64,000 nt of DNA from Williamsia muralis NBRC 105860 (GCF_001598915.1 NZ_BDAP01000002.1:1084745-1148744), one strand, 5' to 3'; positions 36,699 to 46,942 are shown, counted from the first letter of the stretch. Program-made: numbers and translations. The notes: a model not told the origin generated them from the sequence alone.

Positions 36699-38485
36699 CC
36701 GCCACCGCCACCAGAGCGCCGCAGCCGGGCAAGGTGCCGCCGCCCAGCCCGATCAAGCGCTACCTCCTGTGGCCCGCACGTAATCTCTGGCGCTCGCTGA
36801 CGTCCATGCGCACCGCGCTGGCCCTGTTGTTCCTCCTCGCCTTGGCCGCGGTACCCGGCGCGCTGCTGCCACAACGCGACCTCAACGAGCAGAAGACCCA
36901 GCAGTACATCGCCGACCACGGCTTCTTCGGTGAGCTGTTCGACAAACTGCAGATGTACGACGTCTTCGGCAGTGTTTGGTTCACCGCGATCTACGCGCTG
37001 CTGTTCATCTCCCTGGTCGGGTGCCTCACCCCGCGCATGATGGAGCACGCCAAGTCGCTACGGGCGCGTCCGGTGGCCGCCCCGCGCAACCTCGGACGGT
37101 TGCCGCGGCACGAGAGCCACGAGGTGGACGGCAGCCCCGAGGCCATCGCGGAGCGGATCAACAACGGACTCCGCGGATGGCGTAAGACCACTCGGACCAC
37201 GCAGCGCACCGAAGCCGACGGCTCGGTGGTCACCGTCACCGAGATCTCCGCGGAGAAGGGTTACCTGCGCGAGTTCGGAAACCTGGTCTTCCACTTCGCT
37301 CTCCTGGCGTTGCTCGTCTCGATCGCGGCAGGCAAGTTGTACGGCTACGAGGGCACTCGCATCCTGGTGGCCAACGGCGACGAGGGACTGTGCAACACCT
37401 CCACGGCGGTCTACGACTCGTTCCGGGCCGGCAACCTGGTCGACGGCACCAACCTCAACGAGTTCTGCATGCAGGTCGACTCGTTCGAGGCCAAGTTCCT
37501 GCCCACCGGCCAGCCCGAGGACTACAGCTCGAAGGTGCGGTACCAGGTCGGCGACGACATCGACGGCGACACCTGGAAAGACGCAGAGGTCAAGGTCAAC
37601 CATCCGCTACGGATCGCAGGCGACCGGATCTACCTGCTGGGCAACGGCTTCGCCCCCACCTTCACCGTCACCTTCCCGAACGGCGAGACCCGTTCGCAGA
37701 CCGTCCCGTTCCAGCCCAACGAGCTGCAGACGATGATGTCGAGCGGTGCGGCCCGGTTCGACACCCCCGCCGGGCTGTACCCGAACGAGGACGAGCGCCG
37801 CAAGAACCAGATCGCGATCGAGGGGCTGTTCGCGCCGACGGCCGTGTTCCACGGCGGTCTGATGACGTCGTCGTTCCCGCTGCCGGAGAACCCCGCCGTC
37901 GCCGTCGACATCTACCAGGGTGACACCGGCCTCGACACCGGCCGTCCGCAGAATGTGTTCAGCCTGGACGTCAACCTGATCAACCAGGGCAGGCTGCTCA
38001 AGAAGGAGCGGGTCAACCTCCAGCAGGGAGAGAAGGCGACCCTGGAGAACGGCACCACCGTTTCCTTCGACGGCTATCAACGCTGGGTGTCGATGCAGGT
38101 GTCCCACGACCCTGCCCAGAACTGGGTCCTCGGTTCATCGATTGCGATGCTGGCCGGACTGCTGGTCTCGCTGTTGATCAAGCGCCGCCGTGTCTGGGCC
38201 CGGATCACACCACTGGCCGCAGGTACGAGCCTTGACGATGCCGGTGCGCGGGCGCCCGCAGACACCGCAGATCAGGCTGGCGATTCCGCCCACGGACCGG
38301 ATTCTCAGAATCGGCCCGAGACCTCTACTCTGGGTGTGCGACGCTGTGTAGTAGAGATGGCCGGGCTGGCCCGGACCGACCAGGCCGGATGGGGAGAAGG
38401 CTTCCCGGACATGGTCGCCGACCTGCTGGGGATCACCCCGCCGGCGTCCGGCAACCAAGCCACACAGGGCAACAAGCGTAAGTAG
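36695..38485 (+). CDS. resB: ResB/Ccs1-type cytochrome c synthetase subunit
   Basis: 596 residues. Three helices near the N-terminus (about 42-63, 93-110, 196-213), a long extracytoplasmic domain (about 215-470) and a last helix (about 480-500) give the ResB topology. The [24 protein letters not shown] stretch is typical. With CcsB it forms the system II complex that attaches haem to apocytochrome c. The final ~90 residues are a low-complexity acidic/Pro tail containing a [16 protein letters not shown] segment. ATGA overlap with ccdA. Confidence 0.93.
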   Translation: MTATATRAPQPGKVPPPSPIKRYLLWPARNLWRSLTSMRTALALLFLLALAAVPGALLPQRDLNEQKTQQYIADHGFFGELFDKLQMYDVFGSVWFTAIYALLFISLVGCLTPRMMEHAKSLRARPVAAPRNLGRLPRHESHEVDGSPEAIAERINNGLRGWRKTTRTTQRTEADGSVVTVTEISAEKGYLREFGNLVFHFALLALLVSIAAGKLYGYEGTRILVANGDEGLCNTSTAVYDSFRAGNLVDGTNLNEFCMQVDSFEAKFLPTGQPEDYSSKVRYQVGDDIDGDTWKDAEVKVNHPLRIAGDRIYLLGNGFAPTFTVTFPNGETRSQTVPFQPNELQTMMSSGAARFDTPAGLYPNEDERRKNQIAIEGLFAPTAVFHGGLMTSSFPLPENPAVAVDIYQGDTGLDTGRPQNVFSLDVNLINQGRLLKKERVNLQQGEKATLENGTTVSFDGYQRWVSMQVSHDPAQNWVLGSSIAMLAGLLVSLLIKRRRVWARITPLAAGTSLDDAGARAPADTADQAGDSAHGPDSQNRPETSTLGVRRCVVEMAGLARTDQAGWGEGFPDMVADLLGITPPASGNQATQGNKRK

Positions 38486-38508
38486 CGATCGGCTGCGGAA
38501 GGTGAGCG

Positions 38509-39483
38509 ATGGACGTCAACGAGACGCTGTCCCGATATTCGGATCTGTGCTTCGGGACCGCGCTGACGGTCTACGTACTGGCGATGGTCATGTTCCTGGC
38601 CGCGCTGGCCAGCAAGCGACAGGTCGTCGAGAAGTCGGCTGAACTCGTCGCAGCAGGCGCCGGCCCCACCGTGGCGCCCGCGTCTGATGTCCGTACCCCG
38701 GGCAAGCTCGAGACCGCGGCCAAGGCGCCGCTAGGTGATCGGCTGGCCAAGATGGCGTTCGGCGTGGTGTTGCTCGCGACCGCGCTGCAGATCGGGTCGA
38801 TCGTCCTTCGTGGTTTCGCGACCGGTCGCGCTCCGTGGGGCAACATGTACGAGTTCGTCTCGATCTCGTGTGCGGCGGGCATGGTCGCCGCCCTGTTCGT
38901 GCTCCGTAAACGCGAGTACCGGCCGCTGCTCGGGTTCGTCCTGTTGCCCGTGGTGATCCTGCTGTTCATCGCAGGCACCTACCTGTACACAAACGCCGCC
39001 CCGGTGGTGCCCGCCCTCAAGTCGTACTGGCTTGCCATTCACGTCTCGATCGTCGCGACGGGTTCAGGGGTGTTCCTGGTATCCGGTGTCGCGAGCATCC
39101 TGTACCTGCTGAAGCTCAAGTACCCCAACCCGAGCGACCGGTTCTGGGGACGCATCCTGCAACGCGTGCCACCCGCGCAGACCCTGGATCGACTGGCCTA
39201 CAAGACCGTGGTCTTCGCCTTCCCCCTCTTCGGGCTCGGCGTGATCTGCGGAGCCATCTGGGCCGAAGCGGCATGGGGCCGGTTCTGGGGTTGGGATCCC
39301 AAGGAGACGGTGTCGTTCATCGCCTGGGTGATCTATGCGGCCTACCTACACGCCCGCGCAACCGCAGGCTGGCGCAACACCGCCGCCGCGTGGATCAACA
39401 TCGCCGGTTTCGTGGCGATGTTGTTCAACCTCTTCATCATCAATCTGGTTGTGTCCGGCCTACATTCGTACGCCGGACTCTGA
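38509..39483 (+). CDS. ccsB: CcsA/CcsB-type cytochrome c haem-handling protein
   Basis: 324 residues with eight membrane helices. The haem-binding tryptophan-rich motif WGRFWGWDPKETVSF is present (about residues 258-272), with flanking His residues in helices at IHVSIVAT and AAYLHAR. Partner of ResB in the system II synthetase; last gene of the operon. A GGAAGGTGAG box precedes the ATG, 23 bp after resB. A loop with GAGPTVAPASDV (about residues 48-70) separates helix 1 from the rest. Confidence 0.94.
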   Translation: MDVNETLSRYSDLCFGTALTVYVLAMVMFLAALASKRQVVEKSAELVAAGAGPTVAPASDVRTPGKLETAAKAPLGDRLAKMAFGVVLLATALQIGSIVLRGFATGRAPWGNMYEFVSISCAAGMVAALFVLRKREYRPLLGFVLLPVVILLFIAGTYLYTNAAPVVPALKSYWLAIHVSIVATGSGVFLVSGVASILYLLKLKYPNPSDRFWGRILQRVPPAQTLDRLAYKTVVFAFPLFGLGVICGAIWAEAAWGRFWGWDPKETVSFIAWVIYAAYLHARATAGWRNTAAAWINIAGFVAMLFNLFIINLVVSGLHSYAGL

Positions 39484-39503
39484 CCTGACCCGAGGTGGAC
39501 CGC

Positions 39504-39519
39504 CGGACCCGAGGGTCCG
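39504..39519. terminator. Bidirectional hairpin between ccsB and the EspR-like gene
   Basis: CGGACCC-GA-GGGTCCG is a perfect 7-bp stem with a 2-nt loop, between the stop codons of two convergent genes (ccsB ends 39483, the HTH gene ends 39531). It has no poly-T tail but is well placed to end both transcripts. Confidence 0.6.
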
Positions 39520-39530
39520 CCGGACCATGC

Positions 39531-39953
39531 TCACTCGTCGCGGTCGGCCTGCTGCTTCTTGACGACCTTGAGTAGCTCGATGACCACGTCGAGGGTGTCG
39601 GTGGAGATGGCCTCTTGGCGGAACGCGGCCAGGTGGGCGCCGGTCTCGGCGGCCATCTGGACGTACTCACGCTGCTGCTCTACCCGCTTGAGGTCTTCAT
39701 CGGGATCGGTCAGGAAATAAGTGACGCTGATCTCAAATGCTCGCGAGATCGCTTCGACGGTGCGGAACGACGGGGTTTTGGCCTTGCCCGTACGAAGCTG
39801 CGAGATGTACGCATCGCTGAGCGTGTATCCCAGCTGGTTCGCCTTCAGCGCGATCTTCTTGCCGGTGTAAGGAATACCGTTTTCGTCGCGCACCGTGCTG
39901 AACAGCTCATTCAGGTGCTCGGCAAAGCTCTTTCCATCTTGTACAGCTGCCAC
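39531..39953 (-). CDS. EspR-like XRE-family DNA-binding protein
   Basis: 140 residues. An N-terminal XRE-type helix-turn-helix (about 5-80; FAEHLNELFSTVR and YTLSDAYISQLRTGKAKTPSF) is followed by a C-terminal helical region (about 85-140) of the size used for dimerisation by M. tuberculosis EspR (132 residues). The spacing of LF-TV, the YISQLRTG core and the YF-TD segment resemble EspR. EspR is a nucleoid-associated regulator of virulence secretion; here the role is unknown. GTG at 39953 has GGGAG upstream; an upstream in-frame ATG would add 35 unlikely residues. The 238 bp upstream are noticeably AT-rich compared with the rest of the window and hold no gene. Confidence 0.8.
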   Translation of the reverse strand: MAAVQDGKSFAEHLNELFSTVRDENGIPYTGKKIALKANQLGYTLSDAYISQLRTGKAKTPSFRTVEAISRAFEISVTYFLTDPDEDLKRVEQQREYVQMAAETGAHLAAFRQEAISTDTLDVVIELLKVVKKQQADRDE

Positions 39954-40191
39954 TTCTCTATCTCCCAGACCTCTAATTTGACCCCGGCGGTATTGCAGGA
40001 TCGAACTAGACCGAGACTCTACCTTTAAAGTTCGCAAAATGGGTACCCAGAAAAGCACACCGAACCAAGGGTTGACTTACTAAAGATTATGCACACATTT
40101 GCGTCCGAAACCGCTGGTATCGGCCGATAGAACCTGGACGTTGGTTCAACAAACTTTGGACAGTTGTGCAGGTCAGTAGCCCAACCGGGGT

Positions 40192-40440
40192 TTATTGGTC
40201 GGTGGCGCTGGGTTTGTCGTCACCATCGGCTTGGAATTTGGGATCTTTATTTCGGGCCTTGCGGTCGAGGTCGTTGAGGAACTCGGGATCGTCGTCCGGG
40301 CCGACCGGGCCGCGACGAATCTGCCGACCCGGCGTGCGATCACTCGACTGGCCCGGCATCGCAGGGGCGTCAGGGCCGAACGCACGCCACGCCAGGTATG
40401 TGAGTGCCAGCAAGCCGATGATGGCGAGTAGGTAGATCAT
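40192..40440 (-). CDS. Small single-TM protein, unknown function
   Basis: 82 residues. One N-terminal helix (about 2-20, IYLLAIIGLLALTYLAWRAF) is followed by a charged, disordered-looking tail with DDPEFLNDLDRKARNKDP. GGAGG lies at good spacing before the ATG. Similar small anchored proteins occur near ccsB in mycobacteria. No function can be suggested. Confidence 0.7.
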   Translation of the reverse strand: MIYLLAIIGLLALTYLAWRAFGPDAPAMPGQSSDRTPGRQIRRGPVGPDDDPEFLNDLDRKARNKDPKFQADGDDKPSATDQ

Positions 40441-40565
40441 GTCGGCACCTCCGAAATCAAAGCCGTGTCCTCCAGGCTACGGGAGGCGGGCTCGTGAGAT
40501 GCCGGGCGCGGCGAGTGTGGGCCGCAAGGTTCGGCGCGATCCTGCGGTATGGCCTGAGTTAACTG

Positions 40566-40847
40566 TCAGCTGCCGGTTGCGGGGGTTCGCCGATTGAGCA
40601 GGGCGACCACGTCGGACTCCCGGAAACGGCGGTGCCCGCCCGGGGTGCGGATGGCCCCCAGGAGGCCTGAACTGGCCCAACGCGCCACGGTCTTCGGATT
40701 GACGTTGAACATCGCGGCTACCTGGCCGGGGGTGAGGGTGTGCTGGCTCGCTGCCTGCGGACTCAGCGTCGGCGGGGCGATACCTGCTGCAGATCCGTTG
40801 ATACCCGAGTTCGGCATGTTTGCACCGTGGGGGCTTGCAAACGTCAT
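40566..40847 (-). CDS. BldC-like MerR-type DNA-binding protein
   Basis: 93 residues. The C-terminal half (about 38-88) is a MerR/excisionase-type winged helix, LTPGQVAAMFNVNPKTVARW then IRTPGGHRRFRESDVVALL, which closely resembles Streptomyces BldC (68 residues). It adds a ~35-residue Ala/Ser/Pro N-terminus. BldC binds DNA as head-to-tail oligomers on direct repeats and times development; homologues in mycolic-acid bacteria are poorly studied. TAGGAGC precedes the ATG at 40847; an in-frame ATG nine codons upstream is less likely. Confidence 0.85.
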   Translation of the reverse strand: MTFASPHGANMPNSGINGSAAGIAPPTLSPQAASQHTLTPGQVAAMFNVNPKTVARWASSGLLGAIRTPGGHRRFRESDVVALLNRRTPATGS

Positions 40848-41075
40848 TTGTGCTCCTATCGAGTCCGGCCTCACATCGGCCGCGCCGTGACTCCTGACGG
40901 AGGTTTCGGCGGGTCGCGAAGAATCCTGCGGGTGTCGGTGGCCGCGACGATCCGCGAGTCACCGCGACCTCATGGTTACACCCGAAACCCCAGGTATTCG
41001 AACGGTCAGCTGTTGGTAAAGGGATCGCAAAGGCGCCCGTTTCGGGTCGGTGCGGAGAGAAGTAAGGTCTAGTTT

Positions 41076-41522
41076 GTGAGCGAACAAGCAGCCGATGGTG
41101 GAACCGGACCTGACGGCGCAGGCGGATCCAAGAGCGACAAACCGGGCGGCCGGCGGGCGCCGTCGGCGAAGAGAACGGCTCCGGCCGTGGAACCGAGCCC
41201 GGGGGCAGGTCGCCGTCTCGCGTTCGATCTGCTTGCCTTCACCGTCGCGCGGATCGCCCTGGTGATCGCGTTGGCAGGCGGTATCTACCTTCTTGGCCGC
41301 GCGGTGGGTGTGGACGTCCCGATCCTGGTTGCGGCGTTCTTTGCGGTGATCATTGCGCTGCCCCTGGGAATGGTCCTGTTCCGCGGACTGCGTGACCGCG
41401 TCAATGTCGGCATCGCGACCGTGGATGCCGGCCGCAAGGCTCAGCGCGAGAACCTCAACGCCAGGCTGCGCGGCGAGGGGCGGCCGGAGTCCGATGGCGG
41501 CTCCGGTTCGTCGAGTGTGTGA
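41076..41522 (+). CDS. DUF4229-type membrane protein
   Basis: 148 residues. A disordered Gly/Pro/Lys-rich N-terminus (about 1-45), two membrane helices (about 53-78 and 80-100), and a charged tail with LRDRVNVGI. The two-helix core RIALVIALAGGIYLLGR plus PLGMVLFRGLRDR fits the DUF4229 family. GTG start following AAGTAAGG. It diverges from the bldC-like gene across 228 bp. Confidence 0.75.
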   Translation: MSEQAADGGTGPDGAGGSKSDKPGGRRAPSAKRTAPAVEPSPGAGRRLAFDLLAFTVARIALVIALAGGIYLLGRAVGVDVPILVAAFFAVIIALPLGMVLFRGLRDRVNVGIATVDAGRKAQRENLNARLRGEGRPESDGGSGSSSV

Positions 41523-41537
41523 CGAGACGGGAATGAC

Positions 41538-42680
41538 ATGACCTCTGCCGATGGTGGAGCACGCACGCACGACATCGACCGCAGGTCCGACCGCGGATGG
41601 GTCGACAATGCCGTGCGGCTGATCGAGGCCGACGCCACCCGCAGCGCCGACACCCACCTGCTGCGGTTCCCGCTCCCCGCGTGGTCGCGGTGGGAGGACG
41701 GCGCGGGCACGGCAGGGATCTCGCTGTATCTGAAGGACGAGAGCACCCACATCACGGGCTCGCTCAAGCATCGCCTTGCACGTTCGCTCTTCCTGTACGC
41801 GCTGTGCAACGGCTGGATCACCGAGGGCACCACGGTGATCGAGGCGTCGTCCGGGTCCACCGCCGTGTCGGAGGCGTACTTCGCCCAGCTGATCGGGGTG
41901 CCGTTCATCGCGGTGATGCCCAGGACCACGTCGCCGGCCAAGATCGCGCTGATCGAACGCCAGGGTGGCCGTTGCCATTTCGTGGATCGTTCCGACGAGG
42001 TCTACTCCGAGGCGCAGCGACTGGCCGACGAGACGAACGGGCACTTCATCGACCAGTTCACGATGGCCGAACGGGCCACCGACTGGCGGGGGAACAACAA
42101 CATCGCCGAGTCGATCTTCAGTCAGCTGTCGCAGGAAGAACATCCGATCCCGACCTGGGTGGTGGTCGGGGCGGGCACCGGCGGAACCTCCGCGACGATC
42201 GGACGGTTCATCCGCTATCGCAGGCACCGCACCTGGCTGTGTGTGGTGGACCCCGAGAACTCGGCCTTCTATCCGGCCTACCGAGATGGCGCGGAACCGC
42301 CTGCGGGTGGTGCACGGTCGTCGCGTATCGAAGGGATCGGCCGTCCACGGGTGGAACCGTCGTTCATCTCGCAGGTGATCGACCGCATGGTGTCGGTACC
42401 GGACGCGGGAAGTATTGCGGCCGCGCGCCGGGCCAGCGACGTGCTGGGATGGAGAGTCGGTGGTTCTACTGGCACCAACCTGTGGGGCGCGCTGCGACTG
42501 GTCGCCGAGATGCGGGCGAACAAGCAGGCGGGCAGCGTGGTCACGCTGTTGTGTGATGGCGGCGATCGGTACTCGGGGACCTACTACAACGACGAATGGC
42601 TTGCAGGTAACGGGCTGGACCTGGGCCGGGCAGAGGGGATTTTGGATGAGTTCTTCGCCTCCGGACAGTGGAGTGAGTGA
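41538..42680 (+). CDS. cds1: PLP-dependent cysteine synthase-fold enzyme, Cds1-like L-cysteine desulfhydrase
   Basis: 380 residues, fold-type II PLP enzyme. The PLP lysine is K77 ([12 protein letters not shown]), a phosphate loop [10 protein letters not shown] is present, and [15 protein letters not shown] binds substrate. It lacks the usual cysteine-synthase start and resembles mycobacterial Cds1 (Rv3684), which breaks L-cysteine to pyruvate, ammonia and H2S and affects respiration and redox balance. It lies 15 bp after the DUF4229 gene and overlaps the ABC ATPase gene, so it may share an operon with the exporter. Confidence 0.82.
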   Translation: MTSADGGARTHDIDRRSDRGWVDNAVRLIEADATRSADTHLLRFPLPAWSRWEDGAGTAGISLYLKDESTHITGSLKHRLARSLFLYALCNGWITEGTTVIEASSGSTAVSEAYFAQLIGVPFIAVMPRTTSPAKIALIERQGGRCHFVDRSDEVYSEAQRLADETNGHFIDQFTMAERATDWRGNNNIAESIFSQLSQEEHPIPTWVVVGAGTGGTSATIGRFIRYRRHRTWLCVVDPENSAFYPAYRDGAEPPAGGARSSRIEGIGRPRVEPSFISQVIDRMVSVPDAGSIAAARRASDVLGWRVGGSTGTNLWGALRLVAEMRANKQAGSVVTLLCDGGDRYSGTYYNDEWLAGNGLDLGRAEGILDEFFASGQWSE

Positions 42681-43410
42681 GCAGGGTCCACACCCCGACC
42701 GAAGTGGGGGACACGGCGCGGTCGCCGAGCCGCCGAGGCTGATGGTCGAGGCGACCGACCTGGTGCGCGAGTACCAGATGGGCGAGCAGAAGGTGCGCGC
42801 CCTCGACGGGCTGAACCTCACCCTCGAAGGCCGTCGTTTCGTGTCCATCGTCGGCCCCTCCGGTGCGGGCAAGAGCACGTTGCTGCACGTCCTGGGGGCG
42901 CTGGACGTACCCGACTCAGGAAAGATCGTGGTGGACGGTCTTGATCTCGCGGCCCTGTCCGAGGTCGAGCAGTCCGAGTTCCGGCGGCATCGGGTCGGCT
43001 TCATCTTCCAATTCTTCAATTTGATCCCCACCATGTCGGCGTGGGAGAACGTCGCGCTGCCAAGGCTTCTCGATGGGCGGTCACTGCGATCGGCGAAGGC
43101 CGAATCGATCGCGCTGCTGGACCGGGTCGGTCTGGGCGACAGGGCCAAGCATCGTCCGTCGGAGCTGTCGGGCGGGCAGATGCAACGCGTTGCCATCGCG
43201 CGGTCGCTGATCATGAGCCCCCGCATCGTGCTGGCCGACGAACCGACCGGCAACCTCGACTCCCACACGGGCGAATCGATCCTCCAACTGCTGACCGAGG
43301 TGGCCCACGAAGGTGACGGGCGCCTGGTGGTGATGGTGACCCACGACAACAAGGCCGCGGCACACGCCGACCAGACGATCACGGTTCGCGACGGAAAGAT
43401 CGAGGAGTGA
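42646..43410 (+). CDS. ABC exporter ATPase (MacB/LolD type)
   Basis: 254 residues. Walker [11 protein letters not shown]-loop [21 protein letters not shown], signature ELSGGQMQR, Walker [13 protein letters not shown] and the switch His in VTHDNKAA are intact. This is the MacB-type group that drives mechanotransmission rather than classical transport. The ATG at 42646 has GAGGGG seven bases upstream but overlaps the previous gene by 35 nt; GTG at 42673 would overlap by 8 and is a fair alternative. Confidence 0.9.
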   Translation: MSSSPPDSGVSEQGPHPDRSGGHGAVAEPPRLMVEATDLVREYQMGEQKVRALDGLNLTLEGRRFVSIVGPSGAGKSTLLHVLGALDVPDSGKIVVDGLDLAALSEVEQSEFRRHRVGFIFQFFNLIPTMSAWENVALPRLLDGRSLRSAKAESIALLDRVGLGDRAKHRPSELSGGQMQRVAIARSLIMSPRIVLADEPTGNLDSHTGESILQLLTEVAHEGDGRLVVMVTHDNKAAAHADQTITVRDGKIEE

Positions 43411-45947
43411 GCCGTCTCCCGCTGGTGGGTCCGCTGCTCGCCGGGGCCACCCGTGTCCGGGTCGTCAATCTTCGTGAGCTGTTGGGGCACCGGCTGCGGG
43501 TGATCACCTCCCTGATGGTGATCGTCGTGGCCGCCACACTCATGGTCGCGGTGCTCGGAACCTACGGTTCGTTGACCTCGTCGGTGCAGAAGCTCAGCGC
43601 CACCATCTCCGGTACCGCGGACCTCGAGGTCGCAGGCATCGTCGACTCCGGTGTCGACGACCAACTGGCGGGGGAGATCCGCCGCGATGCCCCGGCGGCC
43701 AGAAGTGTTGTGCCACTGGTCAACAGCTCGGTCTTCATCGACGGCAAGCGAACCACTGTGCTGGGCAGTGACAACAACATCACCGCGCTGAGCGGCGATC
43801 TGCGCGACGCCGTGCAGGGCGCCGCGACCAGCGAGGGCACCGATCTCACCACCTTGATGTCGGGTATCAGTGTCGGCAAGGGCACCGGACTGCAGAAGGG
43901 TCAGGAGGTGACGATCAACGGGGTGGACACCACCGTCACCATGGTGATCGACGCGCCCGAGGCCCAGACCATCAACGGCGGACGATTCATCTTCGCGTAT
44001 TTAGGCTTGGCACAACAGATCACCGACCACGAGGGTCGGGTCGACTCGATCCTCGTGACCAAGGAGCCGGGCGCCACGACGGACGAGTTACGTGATCAGC
44101 TCAAGGGAGTAGTCGACGGGCGCGCGGTGGTGGTCGATCCCGACTTCCGGGCAAAACAGGCGGAGACCGCGGCGTCGGTCACGCGCGATTCCACCCTGCT
44201 GGTCTCGCTGATCTCCTTGGTCATCGCCGGATTCCTGGTGTTCAACACGATGAACATGGCTGTGGCATCGCGTCGTTCGTCCATTGCGATGATCCGCGCA
44301 CTGGGCGGGCGGCGTGGACCACTTGTCGCCGACCTCATCGGAGAAGCCGCGCTGTTCGGGTTGGTCGGAGGCCTGATCGGTGTACCGATCGGGATCCTGG
44401 CGGGGCGGTGGGCGATCGGCCAATTGCCCGACGTGCTGTCGTCGTACGGTGCGACCGTCGAGTTCTCGCTGCCCGGGTACGCGGCGCCCGCAGCCGTCGT
44501 TGCCTGTGTGCTCGCCTGTTGTGCGGCAAGTGTTCTGGCGGCGCGCTCGGTGTTCACGGTGTCGCCGATCGAGGCGATGTCGAGCAGTGTTGCGGCCGAC
44601 CAGCAGTCGGGACGCGGCATTGCCGCGAAGATCTGCGCGGTACTGGGTGTGGTGCTCATCGTCGCCGGCTGGCTGATGTCCGACGAGATCCAGGGCCGGG
44701 CGGTGGTCACTGCCGGGATCGTCTTCTGTGTCGGAATGCTGTTGGTCTGTTACGCACTCACGCCGCCACTGGTGGCGGCCGTGACCTGGCTGGCCGGACG
44801 GTTCGGTGGGCCGGGCAAGCTCAGTGCGGTCAACACCGAACGCGCACCGCGTCGCGCCTGGGCCACGTTGATGACGGTTGCGGTGGCGATCACCGTGGGG
44901 CTGTGCACCTCTGGCGTGATGAACAACCTGGTGTCGTCGATCACGGGGTCGCTCAGCGGGCTCGCCGACCCGGACTTCTACGTGTCGTCGCAGGAGAAGT
45001 CGTCCATTCCCGATGGTCCGGTCATCGATCCTGCAGTGGCCCAAGCGGTGGCTGCGGTGCCCGGCGTCGAGCGGGTGGTCCGAGGTCAGTGGGCGGCGGT
45101 CAATGTCGGTGAGTCGCGAGTGATGTTGCAGGGCTTGGAACCCGAGACGAGCGCGCCGTTTGTCCGCAAGGCTCGCCCGGAGGTCATCCAGGAGGTGCTG
45201 GCGGGACGCGGGATGGTCATGTCGCACACGTTGGCCCGGAACCTCGATGTCGACGCCGGGGACACGGTGGAGATCGCATCGCCGACGGGTTTCCACCGAC
45301 TGCCTGTGCTGCAGCTCGTCGATTACGTCAGCATCAACTCCGGCACCGCGGCGATATCGTCGGACTTGTTGTCGCAGTGGTTCAATCGGCCCGGGGCGAC
45401 GTTCTTGCAGGTCGATCTGGAGCCCGGCGCGGATCGAGAACAGATGCGTCCGCTGATCGAGGCGGCCGCCGACGGGGCCACGTCGATGCCCATGAACGTC
45501 TACACCGGCCAAGAAGGTCTCGACGCCACGAAGGCGTCCGTCGAACAGTCCGGAGCGTTCGCGATCGCGATCCAGTGGATCGTCGCGGTGGTGGCCGCGG
45601 TCGCCTTGCTGAACACCCTGCTGTTGTCGGTGATCGAGCGCAAACGTGAGCTCGGGGTGCTGCGCGCGATGGGTGCCTCACGGCGTTTCGTCCGCCGCAT
45701 GGTGCTGGCCGAAGCGGCTGCGGTCGCGGCCGTGGGGTCGCTGCTGGGTGTGGTGATGGGCACCGCTCTGCACGTGGTGGGCAACAAGATCCTCACTGAG
45801 ACCACATCGGTCCAGGTGCAGTATTCGCCGCAGATCGTGATCGGCATCTACGTGGTGGTCGCGTTTGTGCTGTGTTTCGCCGGAGCCTTCTTCCCCGCCG
45901 CCCGCGCCGGCCGCATGAACATCAGCGAAGCCATCCTCACCGAGTAG
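43407..45947 (+). CDS. ABC exporter permease with FtsX-type domains
   Basis: 846 residues. An N-terminal membrane helix (about 28-50) precedes a MacB_PCD-like extracellular domain (about 55-240). A first FtsX helical bundle follows (about 265-470), then a second extracellular domain and a C-terminal FtsX bundle (about 710-846; AVVAAVALLNTLLLSVIERKRELG). Two FtsX units in one chain mean one polypeptide can supply a full channel. GTG start overlapping the ATPase stop by 4 nt. Substrate unknown: a lipid, lipoprotein or peptide are the usual ones. Confidence 0.9.
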   Translation: MSRLPLVGPLLAGATRVRVVNLRELLGHRLRVITSLMVIVVAATLMVAVLGTYGSLTSSVQKLSATISGTADLEVAGIVDSGVDDQLAGEIRRDAPAARSVVPLVNSSVFIDGKRTTVLGSDNNITALSGDLRDAVQGAATSEGTDLTTLMSGISVGKGTGLQKGQEVTINGVDTTVTMVIDAPEAQTINGGRFIFAYLGLAQQITDHEGRVDSILVTKEPGATTDELRDQLKGVVDGRAVVVDPDFRAKQAETAASVTRDSTLLVSLISLVIAGFLVFNTMNMAVASRRSSIAMIRALGGRRGPLVADLIGEAALFGLVGGLIGVPIGILAGRWAIGQLPDVLSSYGATVEFSLPGYAAPAAVVACVLACCAASVLAARSVFTVSPIEAMSSSVAADQQSGRGIAAKICAVLGVVLIVAGWLMSDEIQGRAVVTAGIVFCVGMLLVCYALTPPLVAAVTWLAGRFGGPGKLSAVNTERAPRRAWATLMTVAVAITVGLCTSGVMNNLVSSITGSLSGLADPDFYVSSQEKSSIPDGPVIDPAVAQAVAAVPGVERVVRGQWAAVNVGESRVMLQGLEPETSAPFVRKARPEVIQEVLAGRGMVMSHTLARNLDVDAGDTVEIASPTGFHRLPVLQLVDYVSINSGTAAISSDLLSQWFNRPGATFLQVDLEPGADREQMRPLIEAAADGATSMPMNVYTGQEGLDATKASVEQSGAFAIAIQWIVAVVAAVALLNTLLLSVIERKRELGVLRAMGASRRFVRRMVLAEAAAVAAVGSLLGVVMGTALHVVGNKILTETTSVQVQYSPQIVIGIYVVVAFVLCFAGAFFPAARAGRMNISEAILTE

Positions 45948-45958
45948 CCCCTCCCCGA

Positions 45959-46012
45959 TTTTGGTGGGTTCGGGTGAGCGTATCCCCAGTTCAGCCTCGC
46001 CCGTTCCCACCA
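45959..46012. repeat. Dispersed intergenic palindrome, copy B
   Basis: TTTTGGTGGGTTCGGGTGAG (45959-45978) pairs with CTCGCCCGTTCCCACCA (45996-46012), 12 bp after the exporter permease stop. Same design as copies C and D. Confidence 0.7.
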
Positions 46013-46029
46013 CTTCGGGGTGTCGGGGC

Positions 46030-46038
46030 TGTGGATAA
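46030..46038 (-). promoter_or_regulatory. DnaA-box-like site (TTATCCACA)
   Basis: TTATCCACA on the minus strand (TGTGGATAA on the plus) equals the classical DnaA box consensus. It lies 50 bp upstream of the AbiEi/DUF559-like gene. The paralogous gene at the window end also has such sites upstream. Confidence 0.4.
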
Positions 46039-46087
46039 CCCTTGCTGGCACGAGATTCTCGTGCGTCGGTCGGTGCAGACTTTGCGC

Positions 46088-46936
46088 ATGGGGGAATTAC
46101 CGACCGGACCGGCGCGCGTGACGGACCTGCTGACCGTGATGTCGAGGCATCAGCTTCGCCTCGAATATCGCAGTGTCGCACGGGGCGTGTGGCTCCGAAA
46201 CGACCAGCCGTTGACGTTTCGAACGCACTCGATCGCGGCCGGGATGGTCCACGACGACGCTGTGCTGTGCGGTTGGTCAGCAGCCGACTTGTGGGGCAAT
46301 CCCTTCCGCCCGGACTGCGCACAGCCCGAGATCACGGCGCCGATCGAGGGCAACCGGCCCTACGACGGAATCTGTGTCCGCAGAGTGCAGATCGACCACG
46401 ATGACATCGTCGACATCGACGGCGTCAGACTCACCTCGCTTGCCCGCACTGGGATCGACCTCGGGCGACTTAATCCGCGGGAGGATGCCGTATCGGCTTT
46501 GGATGGCATGGTTCGGCTGAGGCCGACAATGCTCGATGAGATAAGAGTCGAACTCAAGCGGTGGGAGAACCACTGGGGAATCGGCAAGGCCATCACCGCA
46601 CTGCGCCTTGTGAACCCGCTCGCGGAATCACCGTGGGAGACCCGCCTGCGGCTGATCCTGTGTGACGAGTGTTTGGACGGGTTCGTTCTGCAGCATGAGG
46701 TGATGGGCGGCAGGTATCGCCTCGACATCGCTTGGCCGGGCCTCAAGGTCGCGGTCGAATACGACGGAGCTCATCACCGTGAGAGTGAACAGCACGCACG
46801 AGACCTGGAGCGATGGAACCGGCTACGGGCAGCAGGGTGGGTGGTCATCGCAGTGACAGCCCGCAACATCACGGCAGGTCGCGATGAGTTCGTGATCCAG
46901 CTTCGGGCCGCACTCGCCGCCCGCGGCCGGTCGTAG
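46088..46936 (+). CDS. AbiEi/DUF559-like protein with restriction-endonuclease-fold C-terminus
   Basis: 282 residues. The N-terminal half looks like the AbiEi antitoxin/transcription-factor type (LRLEYRSVARGVWLR, VLCGWSAADLWG). The C-terminal half has a Vsr/DUF559-like nuclease pattern: E in SPWETRLR, RLDIAWP, VEYDG and DLERWNRLRAAGWVVIAV. Such stand-alone genes are numerous in mycolic-acid actinobacteria; neither toxin partner nor function is established. No AbiEii-like toxin is adjacent. The ATG at 46088 starts the recognisable domain. The gene is flanked by palindromic repeats B and C. Confidence 0.75.
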   Translation: MGELPTGPARVTDLLTVMSRHQLRLEYRSVARGVWLRNDQPLTFRTHSIAAGMVHDDAVLCGWSAADLWGNPFRPDCAQPEITAPIEGNRPYDGICVRRVQIDHDDIVDIDGVRLTSLARTGIDLGRLNPREDAVSALDGMVRLRPTMLDEIRVELKRWENHWGIGKAITALRLVNPLAESPWETRLRLILCDECLDGFVLQHEVMGGRYRLDIAWPGLKVAVEYDGAHHRESEQHARDLERWNRLRAAGWVVIAVTARNITAGRDEFVIQLRAALAARGRS

Positions 46937-46942
46937 CCGAAA

